64,000 nucleotides of DNA from Syntrophotalea acetylenica (GTDB taxonomy: Bacteria; Desulfobacterota; Desulfuromonadia; Desulfuromonadales; Syntrophotaleaceae), in contig NZ_CP015455.1 in assembly GCF_001888165.1 (NCBI RefSeq), forward strand, positions 1,544,001-1,608,000, given 5' to 3'. This document shows, one piece after another, positions 1 to 7,795 of this stretch. Numbering within the stretch: the stretch's first letter is position 1; each line of letters opens with the position of its first letter. The translations under genes were made by a program, and so were the position numbers. Under the pieces are notes generated by a model. That model did not search any database, was not told the DNA's origin, and saw only the letters and a program-made list of their open reading frames with translations.

Positions 1-394
1 TTGAGGAGCTGAGATAACCGTAGGAAACGGAAGTCATCATGAAAAGGGTTTCAAGCTCGCTGTTCATGGTATGGTTCATTTGAGCCAGCTGGAATTCATT
101 CTCGAAATCCGAAACCGCCCGCAAACCTCTCAATACGATTCTGGCCCCCTGCCGTGTCATGTAGTCCACCAGCAAACCCTGGAAGGTGTCGACCCGAACC
201 TGTGGGTAATCCTTGACGCTTTCCCGGATCAATGCCAGCCTTTCATCAATGGAAAACAGGGCTTTTTTGGAGACATTGTGAGCAATTGCCACAATCAACT
301 CGTCAAATATCTGAAGACCCCGATGGATTATATCCAGATGGCCGTTGGTGATGGGATCGAAGGAGCCGGGATAAACCGCAATACGTTTTTTCAT
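1..394 (-). CDS. coaD: Phosphopantetheine adenylyltransferase, 3' end cut by the window edge
   Basis: CoaD transfers AMP from ATP to 4'-phosphopantetheine, the fourth step of coenzyme A synthesis, in the cytoplasm. About 131 codons are visible of a family length near 160. The N-terminus carries the nucleotidyltransferase signature PGSFDPITNGHLD (residues 8-20), with the T/HxGH-type loop. Further on come RQGARIVLRGLRAVSDFE and, at the edge, SYGYLSSS, which matches the start of the conserved SSS-R segment. The ATG at 394 overlaps the rsmD stop in an ATGA arrangement, so the two are translationally coupled, as is common for rsmD-coaD. The C-terminal helix lies outside the window. Confidence 0.95.
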   Translation of the reverse strand, partial: MKKRIAVYPGSFDPITNGHLDIIHRGLQIFDELIVAIAHNVSKKALFSIDERLALIRESVKDYPQVRVDTFQGLLVDYMTRQGARIVLRGLRAVSDFENEFQLAQMNHTMNSELETLFMMTSVSYGYLSSS

Positions 395-969
395 CGGGAG
401 GTTGCCTCTGGGATGGAGAGGGAAAGAAAAGTCACGACAGTTGCACCATATTCCTTGCGATTCATTGTGACGACTTCGAGGACATCCACCGGCACTTGTT
501 CGTCACGCGCCGATTCGACGCACACGACACCTTTTTCGGACAGCAGACTGTTTTTTATGATTCCGCGTAAGGCTGGTCCAATCAAACCCTGGTTGTAGGG
601 CGGGTCGAGAAATATGATATCGAACGGGGCATATCGTACCAGCCTGTCAAAAATCTTGTCTGCCGAAGCTCTGAAAAAATCGGCACGTTCGGCCATGCCA
701 CAGGAGCGTATGTTGTCGGCGATGATATCTGCGGCCTGTGGGCTCTGATCGACAAGAACCGCCTTTGCGGCCCCGCGGCTGAGCGCCTCGATGCCGAGCG
801 CCCCAGTACCGGCGAAAAGATCCAGTATTTTCAGTCCTTCAAATGTCCCGAAGCGACTCTGGAGACTGCTGAATACAGCTTCCCGAACCCGGTCTCCCGT
901 AGGACGGATGCGCTGGCCCTTGAACTGTTTGAGTTTTCTCCCTTTTGCAGTTCCGCTTATAATGCGCAC
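391..969 (-). CDS. rsmD: 16S rRNA (guanine(966)-N(2))-methyltransferase RsmD
   Basis: RsmD methylates G966 of 16S rRNA in the assembling 30S subunit, using S-adenosylmethionine. The 192-residue protein has the family N-terminus MRIISGTAKGRKL, the RPTGDRVREAVFSSL segment, a Rossmann motif I (LDLFAGTGALGIEALSRGA, residues 49-67) and the N6/N2-methyltransferase motif IV DPPY near residue 122. Its length is normal for the family. It is followed directly by coaD with a 4-nt overlap. The 167 bp to the divergent dGTPase-like gene would hold both promoters, but I saw no convincing hexamer pair there. Confidence 0.95.
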   Translation of the reverse strand: MRIISGTAKGRKLKQFKGQRIRPTGDRVREAVFSSLQSRFGTFEGLKILDLFAGTGALGIEALSRGAAKAVLVDQSPQAADIIADNIRSCGMAERADFFRASADKIFDRLVRYAPFDIIFLDPPYNQGLIGPALRGIIKNSLLSEKGVVCVESARDEQVPVDVLEVVTMNRKEYGATVVTFLSLSIPEATSR

Positions 970-1136
970 CCGAACGCTCCTTCATTCTGATTAAATCGGT
1001 GACGCCGTAAAAATTGCGCCATGCAGCCCTGCGGCCCCGCAAGGCGAGCCTTCGATGATTTCATCAAAAATTTGGCGAAAAATCTAGCATAGCGCACCCA
1101 TTCGGTCAAGAAGACCCCTATAATTTGGAGGTATAC

Positions 1137-2267
1137 GTGGAACGCCCAGACCTTGCTCCATATGCCGCCCGCAGCAATCAAAGCCGTGGGAGACGCTACC
1201 AGGAGGTGTTTCGAGATGAGCGAACGGCATTCAGTCGTGATCGTGACCGGATTATCCATTGCGCAGCCTTCAGGCGGCTCGAGTACAAAACACAGGTTTT
1301 TGTAAACCACGAGGGTGATTATTTTCGCACTCGGCTTACACATTCACTTGAAGTTGCGCAGATTGCCCGTGGTATAGCGCGTCGTCTGTCCCTTAATGAA
1401 GACCTCGTCGAAGCCGTGGCCCTGGCGCACGATCTCGGCCACACGCCTTTCGGTCATACCGGTGAAGAGGTACTCAACCGCCTTATGGAGGGCTATGGCG
1501 GCTTTGAACACAACCATCAATGTCTGCGCATTGTCGAGCTTCTGGAAGAGCGCTACCCGGATTTCTGCGGCTTGAACCTTACCTGGGAAACCCGGGAGGG
1601 CATCGTCAAGCACTCCGGCAAGAACCGTCTGGTCTGGCCGGAGGCCGAAGAATATTCTCCCGGGGTACCACCCACTCTGGAGGCGCAAATCATTGATCTG
1701 GCCGATGAGATTGCGTACAATAACCACGATATCGACGATGGTCTCAATGCGGGGTACATTACCCTCGACGCCTTGAAGAGCGTCCCTTTATGGAGGGAGA
1801 CGTTTGCCGATGTCGGCCAGAGATATCCCCTGCTGAATGAAACACGTCATGTCTATCAGACTATCAGCACCCTGATAGGCCGGCTTATCGGCGACGTTGT
1901 CCACACGGCCCAGGACAACATCGCCATGTGCAATGTGCAAAGCATGCCGGACGTGCGGCGACAGGAGGGCCGCCTTGTTTCTTTCAGCCCCGCCGTCGCG
2001 GAACAGAATGATTTTTTGAAGAGCTTTCTTAAAAACAGACTATACCGGCACTACAAGGTTGAAAGAATGCGTATCAAGGTGGAGCGTGTTCTTGCCATGA
2101 TATTTGAAACCTACCTGAAAACGCCGTCTCTTCTGCCCGAGGAGAGTCACCGCAAGTTTGAGATCTATGGGAAGGAAAGAACCATCTGCGATCTTGTTGC
2201 CGGCATGACGGATCGGTACGCCCTGGAAGAATACAAGAAGCTGTTTGAGCCCTACGAACCGGTGTGA
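1137..2267 (+). CDS. Deoxyguanosinetriphosphate triphosphohydrolase-like protein
   Basis: This is an HD-superfamily hydrolase of the dGTPase family, which cleaves dNTPs to nucleoside and triphosphate. The metal-binding residues are visible: the first His in TRLTHSLEVAQIARG, the HD pair in ALAHDLGHTPFGHTGE, and a later Asp in EIAYNNHDIDDGL. The N-terminus has the usual RDRDRIIHCAAFRRLEYKTQVF block. An upstream TTG at 1125 is possible, but GGAGG at 1127-1131 overlaps it and sits 5 nt before the GTG at 1137, so I place the start there (376 residues). The length matches the shorter bacterial dGTPase-like class. True substrate preference cannot be read from sequence. Confidence 0.88.
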   Translation: MERPDLAPYAARSNQSRGRRYQEVFRDERTAFSRDRDRIIHCAAFRRLEYKTQVFVNHEGDYFRTRLTHSLEVAQIARGIARRLSLNEDLVEAVALAHDLGHTPFGHTGEEVLNRLMEGYGGFEHNHQCLRIVELLEERYPDFCGLNLTWETREGIVKHSGKNRLVWPEAEEYSPGVPPTLEAQIIDLADEIAYNNHDIDDGLNAGYITLDALKSVPLWRETFADVGQRYPLLNETRHVYQTISTLIGRLIGDVVHTAQDNIAMCNVQSMPDVRRQEGRLVSFSPAVAEQNDFLKSFLKNRLYRHYKVERMRIKVERVLAMIFETYLKTPSLLPEESHRKFEIYGKERTICDLVAGMTDRYALEEYKKLFEPYEPV

Positions 2268-2306
2268 AGGGTTGCGGGAACCCGATGGAGATGATGTCCG
2301 AAATTG

Positions 2307-2606
2307 TTATGGCAGCGATATCTCGGGCGTTTCGCCGCGACGATAAAGGAGGATCGTCCTGCCAATGATCTGAACTACATGCGATCCGGTCATAGCGGCG
2401 ATCTCGACCGCCGCTTTCTTGCGGTCAAAGGGACATGTCTCCAGCAGTTTGATCTTGATCAGTTCGTGATCTTCCAGACACTGGAGTATATTTTGTATCG
2501 ATCCAGAGCTCATTCCTTCCTTGCCTATCTGGACGAGGGGTTTCAGGTGGTGTCCGATGCCTCGGAGGTACCTGGTCTGTTTTCCTGTAAGCGAATGATT
2601 TCGCAT
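2307..2606 (-). CDS. yhbY: YhbY-family ribosome assembly RNA-binding protein
   Basis: A 99-residue CRM-domain protein that binds RNA and associates with pre-50S particles in other bacteria. The family signature is clear: LTGKQTRYLRGIGHHLKPLVQIGKEG near the N-terminus, then ALEDHELIKIKLLE-like and a C-terminal GxxxVLYR motif (IIGRTILLYRR). The open frame extends 15 codons further upstream, but the ATG at 2606 is preceded by AAGGAG nine bases away, so I chose it. It is convergent with the dGTPase-like gene, only 39 bp away. Confidence 0.88.
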   Translation of the reverse strand: MRNHSLTGKQTRYLRGIGHHLKPLVQIGKEGMSSGSIQNILQCLEDHELIKIKLLETCPFDRKKAAVEIAAMTGSHVVQIIGRTILLYRRGETPEISLP

Positions 2607-3370
2607 CTTAAAAGGCTCCTTGAAGTTTTGGTCAAACCCACCTTCTACCAAAAAATTGGTAAATGATCAAACGATAAAAAGATCTGTCTTGAAGTTTATT
2701 GCTTTTCTCCCGAATTTTCCCGCTGGGGCGCCTAGGTGTCGCGTTATGGACCTTGCCAAGGCGGGATGTGGTTCAGAATGTGTCTATTCTGAGCAGCAAT
2801 TAAGGGGTTGACCCATTGGCCAAAAGGTGTTTATATACACGCGAATTTTTTATCGCCAAGATGGTTGGCGGGTTCGCTGATAACTCCGATCTGACGCTTG
2901 TTTCTGCCGTCGGATTTCATTGAGATTGACTTTATGATGCCTTTCCTGAAAAGGGAACCGTTGTATAGCTTCGATCACCTCAAGATCCTCCGGGGCATCT
3001 TGTCCCTATTGTCTTTTCTCATTTCTCTGATTTTTCGGTTTTTATCCTCTTTTCAGGCATATCAAGGGCGACAACGAATGTTTTCCTCGGCCAGGTAGTT
3101 ACAGATCGGCACAATGTGTTACAACTTTATTTGTGGTCCGTCTCGATATGTTCCAAAAAAACCGTTTAAAATTAAGCAGTTAAGTCATTGACAGTGATGC
3201 CCGTTGTATGGTTTATTTTGCACGTTCTGCCATGGGCAGGTGAGATGCTGTGTCCGATCTCTGACCGCAAGGCCACAGGCGCGGCAAACGCCGTTTGCAA
3301 GGGAAAAAGGGTTTTTCGCCGCTTTACGCTTTATTTTCCTGATTTCATTTTTTGATACAAGGAGGCGCCG
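2607..3370. other. Gene-poor 764-bp interval upstream of the hydrogenase operon
   Basis: I see no convincing protein gene here. A 66-codon frame at 2898-3098 has no clear ribosome-binding site and low-complexity hydrophobic content, so I left it out. The interval holds at least one plausible sigma-70 promoter just before the hydrogenase operon, another weak one at 2808-2837 (TTGACC, 18 bp, TATATA), and a short perfect palindrome at 3284-3298 (GCAAACG, one base, CGTTTGC). It could hold a long leader, a small RNA or remnants of a decayed gene. Confidence 0.5.
3188..3217 (+). promoter_or_regulatory. Candidate sigma-70 promoter of the hydrogenase operon
   Basis: A perfect -35 box TTGACA (3188-3193) is followed after 18 bp by TTTATT (3212-3217), a 4/6 match to the -10 consensus. 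It lies about 150 bp before hndA. The palindrome GCAAACG-C-CGTTTGC at 3284-3298 would lie in the transcribed leader. This is inference from motif matching only. Confidence 0.4.
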
Positions 3371-3970
3371 ATGCTGAAGAAGATCCTGAGTTTCTTTCGT
3401 AAACCAAAGCCAAATTCCGATTTGGCGACTAAAAAGGAGAGGAAGAACACAATGCAAACGTCCACATGTCAAAAAAACGGGGAATGCAGAATTCCAGATC
3501 GTGCTACGTTGCCGGCTACGCTGTATCAGCAGCTTGCCGATTTCGTCGTTACGCTGCCCACAAAGCAGGGGCATCTGGTAACTGTTCTCCACAAGGCCCA
3601 GAGCCTGTTCGGCTACCTGCCCAAGGAAGTCCAGGAATTTGTTGCCGATCAGATGGAAGTATCCCTCGCCCACGTGTATGGCGTCGTCAGCTTCTACACC
3701 TTCTTCACCATGGTCCCCAAGGGCAAGCATCCAATTTCCGTGTGCATGGGTACCGCCTGCTTCGTCAAGGGCGCCGACAAGGTTGTCGATGCTCTTAAAA
3801 AGCAGCTCGGAGTCGAAATCAGTGAAGTGACGAAAGATGGCAAGTTCTCCATCGATTGTCTGCGTTGCGTCGGCGCCTGTGCGCTGGCGCCCGTCGTTCT
3901 GGTCGGCGAGAAGGTGTATGCCAACGTTACGCCTGACCAGGTTAAAGACATTATTGCCGACTTTGCTTAA
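3371..3970 (+). CDS. hndA: NAD-linked [FeFe]-hydrogenase subunit A (NuoE-like [2Fe-2S] protein)
   Basis: First gene of a four-subunit hydrogenase operon. The protein belongs to the thioredoxin-like [2Fe-2S] family (NuoE, HndA, HydC), which relays electrons between the flavin subunit and the rest of the complex. The four cluster ligands are visible in CMGTACFVKG (C-x4-C) and CLRCVGACALAP. The helical N-terminal domain (LPTKQGHLVTVLHKAQSLFGYLP) is typical. Two starts are possible: ATG 3371, eight bases after AAGGAGG, and ATG 3452 with AAGGAG/AGAGGA upstream. The second would remove a basic 27-residue extension (MLKKILSFFRKPKPNS...) unlike the rest of the family. Either is credible. Confidence 0.9.
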   Translation: MLKKILSFFRKPKPNSDLATKKERKNTMQTSTCQKNGECRIPDRATLPATLYQQLADFVVTLPTKQGHLVTVLHKAQSLFGYLPKEVQEFVADQMEVSLAHVYGVVSFYTFFTMVPKGKHPISVCMGTACFVKGADKVVDALKKQLGVEISEVTKDGKFSIDCLRCVGACALAPVVLVGEKVYANVTPDQVKDIIADFA

Positions 3971-3989
3971 TACGGGGAGATAATTCGAT

Positions 3990-4373
3990 ATGGCCAAGAT
4001 CAATTCTCTGGCGGAACTGCAGAAAAAACGTGAAGACCTGCAGGCTGCCGCAAATAAATCCAAAAGCGAAAAAATCATCGTCAACGTTTCCCTGGCGACC
4101 TGCAGCATCGCCTCCGGCGGCAAGGAAACGCTGGAAGCCATGAAGCAGGAATGCGCCGCGCAGGGCATCAGTAACGTGGAATTCGGTCAGGTCGGCTGCC
4201 ATACCTACTGCTATGCCGAGCCGACCGTGGAAATCATCCTGCCCGGCAAACAGCCGGTGGTGTTCGGTTATGTCAAGGGTGACAAAGCCAAGGAACTGGT
4301 GCAGAAATACATCAAAAGCGGCGAGTTGGTCGAGGGCGTGATACCGGTCAACTACGAGCGCGTTGTTTTTTAA
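3990..4373 (+). CDS. hndB: NADP/NAD-reducing hydrogenase subunit B (thioredoxin-like [2Fe-2S] ferredoxin)
   Basis: A 127-residue thioredoxin-like [2Fe-2S] protein, matching the separate HndB subunit of Desulfovibrio-type HndABCD hydrogenases. After a charged helix (residues 1-28) comes the fold with candidate cluster ligands in LATCSIASGGKE and GQVGCHTYCYAEP. In Thermotoga-type HydABC this domain is fused to the N-terminus of the flavin subunit. Here it is a separate gene and the next protein lacks it. It lies 19 bp after hndA and 18 bp before hndC in one transcription unit. Confidence 0.87.
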   Translation: MAKINSLAELQKKREDLQAAANKSKSEKIIVNVSLATCSIASGGKETLEAMKQECAAQGISNVEFGQVGCHTYCYAEPTVEIILPGKQPVVFGYVKGDKAKELVQKYIKSGELVEGVIPVNYERVVF

Positions 4374-4391
4374 TAAAGGGAGAGAACAGCT

Positions 4392-5852
4392 ATGGCAAAT
4401 CAGCTTAGAATAGCCACTCGCAACAGCGGGTTCATCGATCCGGAATCCATTGAATCCTACATCGCCGTCGGCGGCTATCAGGCCCTGGGCAAATGCCTGG
4501 CCGAGATGAAGTCCGCCGATGTTATCGAACTGATGAAAAACAGCGGCCTGCGCGGTCGCGGCGGCGCGGGTTTCCCCACCGGCGTCAAATGGGGTTTTGC
4601 CGCCAAGTACGCCTCCAACACCAAATATGTCGTCTGCAACGCCGACGAAGGCGACCCGGGCGCGTTCATGGACCGCGCGGTGCTCGAAGGCGACCCGCAC
4701 AGCGTTCTGGAAGCCATGGCCATCGGCGGCTACGCCATCGGCGGCAACAAGGGCACCATCTACATCCGCGCCGAATATCCGCTGGCCATCAAACGCCTGA
4801 AAATGGCCATCGAACAGGCCAAGGAAATGGGTCTGCTGGGCGACAACATCATGGGCACAGACTTCAGCTTCGACCTGGAACTGAAATACGGCGCCGGCGC
4901 CTTTGTCTGCGGCGAGGAAACCGCCCTGATCAACTCCATGGAAGGCAACCGCGGCGAGCCGTACACCAAGCCGCCGTTCCCCGCCGAAGCCGGTTACTGG
5001 GACAAGCCGACCATCGTCAACAACGTCGAGACCCTGGCCAACATTCCGGCCATCATCATGAAGGGCGCCGACTGGTTCAACAAGATCGGCACCGAGACCT
5101 CCAAGGGTACCAAGGTTTTCTGTATCTGCGGCAAGATCAACAACGTCGGTCTGATCGAAGTTCCCATGGGTACCACCCTGCAGGAAGTCATCTTCGAAAT
5201 CGGCGGCGGTATTCCGCACGGCAAGCAGTTCAAGGCGGTGCAGACCGGCGGCCCCTCCGGCGGCGCGCTGACCTACAAGGACCTTGACGCTCCCATCGAC
5301 TACGAGAACCTGATCGCCCGCCAGTCGATGATGGGTTCCGGCGGCATGATCGTGATGGACGAAGACGACTGCATGGTGGCGGTGTCCAAGTTCTTCCTGG
5401 ACTTCACCATGGACGAAACCTGCGGCAAATGCACCCCGTGCCGCATCGGTTCCAAGCGTCTTTACGAAATGCTGGACAAGATCACCAAGGGCCTGGGCAC
5501 CGAGGAAGACATTGAGAAGATGCGCAGCCTGGCGGTGAACATCAAGGACACCGCCCTGTGCGGCCTTGGCCAGACCATGCCCAACCCGGTACTGTCGACC
5601 CTGCGCGTGTTCGAAGACGAATACCGCGCCCACGTGCAGGACAAGAAGTGTCCTGCCGGGGTCTGTACCGAACTGCTCGAGTTCACGGTGGTGGCGGAGA
5701 AGTGCGTGGGTTGTACCCTGTGTGCCAAGGTTTGCCCGGTCAACTGCATCAGCGGCAAGCCGAAGGAAGTCCATGTCATCGACCAGTCCGCCTGTATCAA
5801 GTGCGGCGCCTGTCTGGACAAGTGTAAGTTCGACGCCATCATCAAACAGTAA
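4392..5852 (+). CDS. hndC: [FeFe]-hydrogenase flavin subunit (NuoF-like NADH-binding, FMN, 3 [4Fe-4S])
   Basis: This 486-residue NuoF-family protein carries the NAD(H)-oxidising site of the complex. Seen in order: NADH/FMN-binding loop GRGGAGFPTGVKWGF (about 54-68), FMN-contacting GAGAFVCGEETALI, the SLBB region, the [4Fe-4S] motif CGKCTPCRIG with a later Cys in DTALCGLGQ, then two C-terminal ferredoxin motifs CVGCTLCAKVCPVNC and CIKCGACLDKCKF. It lacks the N-terminal thioredoxin domain, which is supplied by the separate HndB. GC-rich codons give long antisense frames, which are shadows. Related complexes are electron-bifurcating or simply NAD-dependent; sequence alone does not settle which. 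Confidence 0.93.
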   Translation: MANQLRIATRNSGFIDPESIESYIAVGGYQALGKCLAEMKSADVIELMKNSGLRGRGGAGFPTGVKWGFAAKYASNTKYVVCNADEGDPGAFMDRAVLEGDPHSVLEAMAIGGYAIGGNKGTIYIRAEYPLAIKRLKMAIEQAKEMGLLGDNIMGTDFSFDLELKYGAGAFVCGEETALINSMEGNRGEPYTKPPFPAEAGYWDKPTIVNNVETLANIPAIIMKGADWFNKIGTETSKGTKVFCICGKINNVGLIEVPMGTTLQEVIFEIGGGIPHGKQFKAVQTGGPSGGALTYKDLDAPIDYENLIARQSMMGSGGMIVMDEDDCMVAVSKFFLDFTMDETCGKCTPCRIGSKRLYEMLDKITKGLGTEEDIEKMRSLAVNIKDTALCGLGQTMPNPVLSTLRVFEDEYRAHVQDKKCPAGVCTELLEFTVVAEKCVGCTLCAKVCPVNCISGKPKEVHVIDQSACIKCGACLDKCKFDAIIKQ

Positions 5853-5872
5853 AGATAAAGGAGACGTGTCTC

Positions 5873-7630
5873 ATGTCTATGATGAATATAACCATCGACG
5901 GTAAAACAACTCAGGTGCCGGCGGGTAGCACGATACTGGATGCAGCCAAAAAGCTCGACATCCATATTCCTACCCTCTGTTTCCTGCAGATGGACGAAAT
6001 GAAATTCAACAACATGGTTGCATCCTGCCGCGTCTGTGTTGTCGAAGTGGAAAAACGTCGCAACCTGGCTCCGGCCTGCGCAACGCCGGTAATGGACGGC
6101 ATGGTGGTCAAAACCAACACCATTCGTGTTCTGAATTCCCGCCGTACCGTTCTGGAGCTGATGCTGTCAGACCATCCGAAGGACTGCCTGGTTTGCGCCA
6201 AGTCCGGCAACTGCGAGCTGCAGGATCTGTCTGAATACTTTGGCATCCGTGAGGTCAGCTACTCCGGCGCCATGTCCACCTATCGACAGGACGTTTCTCC
6301 GTCCATCATCCGCGATATGGACAAGTGCATTCTGTGCCGTCGCTGCGAGACCATGTGTAACAATGTCCAGACCTGCGGCGTCCTGTCCGGCGTGAATCGC
6401 GGTTTCGACGCCGTCGTCGCTCCCGCCTTCGAGATGAACCTGTACGATACGGTCTGCACCAACTGCGGTCAGTGTACGGCCGTCTGCCCCGTTGGCGCAC
6501 TGGTCGAAAACGATCACACCTGGAAGGTCATCGACGCCATCGCCGATCCCGACAAAGTCACTGTGGTCCAGACCGCTCCCGCCGTGCGTGCCGCCCTGGG
6601 TGAGGCCTGCGGCATGGAGCCCGGTCAGAGCGTCACCGGCAAGATGGCCGCCGCTCTGCGCCGCCTCGGTTTCGACCATGTGTTCGATACCGACTTCGCG
6701 GCCGACCTCACCATCATGGAGGAAGGCTCCGAGTTCCTCGATCGTCTGCAGAAGTTCCTCGATGGCGACAAGAATGTCAGACTGCCCATCATGACTTCCT
6801 GCTGTCCCGCCTGGGTCAAATTCTTCGAGCATCAGTTTCCCGACCTGCTCGATGTGCCCTCCACCGCCAAATCGCCCCAGCAGATGTTTGGCGCCATTGC
6901 CAAGAGCTACTACGCTGAAATCCTGGGCATTCCCCGCGAGAAGATGGTCGTGGTTTCGGTCATGCCCTGCCTCGCCAAGAAGTACGAATGTTCCCGTCCC
7001 GAGTTCGCCGTCAATGGCAACCCCGATGTGGACATCGTTATTTCGACCCGTGAGCTCGGCCGACTGATCAAACGCATGAACATCGACTTCTCCAAACTGC
7101 CCGACGAAGATTTCGATGCCCCGTTGGGTGCTTCGACCGGTGCGGCACCGATTTTCGGGGTCAGTGGTGGTGTCATGGAAGCTGCCCTGCGTACCGCTTA
7201 TGAACTGGCTACCGGCGAAACCCTGCCTAAAGTCGAGTTTGAAGCCGTTCGCACCCTGACCGGCGTGAAAACCGCCGAAATCAAGGTCGGCCCGCATACC
7301 CTCAATGTCGGTGTGGCCAGCGGTCTTGGCAATGCCCGCAAGCTGCTCGAAATGGTACGTAGCGGCGAGAAGCAGTTCCATGTCATCGAGATCATGGCCT
7401 GCCCCGGCGGTTGCATCGGCGGGGGTGGACAGCCCTACCATCATGGCGACATGGAGATTCTTGCCAAGCGTAATCAGGTTCTGTACAACGAAGATGCCGG
7501 CAAGGAACTGCGCAAGTCCCACGAGAACCCGTACATCATCGAGCTGTATGAAAAATACCTGGGCAAGCCGCTCAGCGAAAAAGCACATCATCTGCTGCAT
7601 ACGCACTACTTCAAGCGCCAGCAGCTGTAA
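5873..7630 (+). CDS. hydA: [FeFe]-hydrogenase catalytic subunit
   Basis: The 585-residue subunit makes or consumes H2 at the H-cluster. N-terminal plant-type [2Fe-2S] ligands lie in CRVCVVEVEKRRNLAPAC, a His-ligated [4Fe-4S] in HPKDCLVCAKSGNC, and two [4Fe-4S] in CILCRRCETMC and CTNCGQCTAVCP. All three H-cluster signatures are intact: L1 TSCCPAW, L2 MPCLAKKYE and L3 EIMACPGGCIGGGGQP. The C-terminal small-subunit helix region (KLGKPLSEKAHHLLHTHY-like) is present. AAGGAG nine bases upstream fixes the ATG. It is the last gene of the hnd operon and is followed by a strong terminator. Confidence 0.97.
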   Translation: MSMMNITIDGKTTQVPAGSTILDAAKKLDIHIPTLCFLQMDEMKFNNMVASCRVCVVEVEKRRNLAPACATPVMDGMVVKTNTIRVLNSRRTVLELMLSDHPKDCLVCAKSGNCELQDLSEYFGIREVSYSGAMSTYRQDVSPSIIRDMDKCILCRRCETMCNNVQTCGVLSGVNRGFDAVVAPAFEMNLYDTVCTNCGQCTAVCPVGALVENDHTWKVIDAIADPDKVTVVQTAPAVRAALGEACGMEPGQSVTGKMAAALRRLGFDHVFDTDFAADLTIMEEGSEFLDRLQKFLDGDKNVRLPIMTSCCPAWVKFFEHQFPDLLDVPSTAKSPQQMFGAIAKSYYAEILGIPREKMVVVSVMPCLAKKYECSRPEFAVNGNPDVDIVISTRELGRLIKRMNIDFSKLPDEDFDAPLGASTGAAPIFGVSGGVMEAALRTAYELATGETLPKVEFEAVRTLTGVKTAEIKVGPHTLNVGVASGLGNARKLLEMVRSGEKQFHVIEIMACPGGCIGGGGQPYHHGDMEILAKRNQVLYNEDAGKELRKSHENPYIIELYEKYLGKPLSEKAHHLLHTHYFKRQQL

Positions 7631-7653
7631 GAAGGTATCATTCCTTCTGATCC

Positions 7654-7688
7654 AAAAAGGCCGGATGCAATGCATCCGGCCTTTTTTC
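7654..7688 (+). terminator. Intrinsic terminator after hydA
   Basis: A perfect inverted repeat GGCCGGATGCA / TGCATCCGGCC (stem centred near 7670) is flanked by A5 and followed by T6. It separates the structural hydrogenase operon from the maturation operon. Confidence 0.9.
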
Positions 7689-7713
7689 TTCGTTCTTTCG
7701 TAAAGTTGCCAAA

Positions 7714-7756
7714 TTTGACCTGAATCAAAGAAAGTCCGCCGATATTTTTGTAGTAT
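7714..7756 (+). promoter_or_regulatory. FNR/CRP-type operator and -10 box of the hydEG-aspA-hydF operon
   Basis: TTGAC-CTGA-ATCAA at 7715-7728 differs at one base from the FNR consensus TTGAT-N4-ATCAA and lies inside a perfect palindrome TTTGA-N6-TCAAA (7714-7729). Its centre is between 7721 and 7722. A -10-like TAGTAT at 7751-7756 predicts a start near 7763, placing the operator at -41.5, the class II activator position. This suggests activation by an FNR/CRP-family regulator under anoxia. The regulator itself is not in the window. Confidence 0.55.
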
Positions 7757-7795
7757 GGCGAAAAATCGGAACTAAACAGTACTTCAGCGGACAGG

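Noticed and set aside
2898-3098. 66-codon frame in the interval before the hydrogenase operon
   Set aside because: No ribosome-binding site and low-complexity Leu/Phe/Ser content; not enough for a gene.
3213-3232. Sigma-54 promoter before hndA (TTGCACG...TGCC)
   Set aside because: The -12-like GC element is two bases too close to the -24-like element, and the GG is missing.
3951-5774. 607-codon frame on the minus strand across hndC
   Set aside because: It mirrors a strongly supported gene. The composition (many His, Gly, Val, Asp) is what the antisense of GC-rich codons gives, and there is no family motif.
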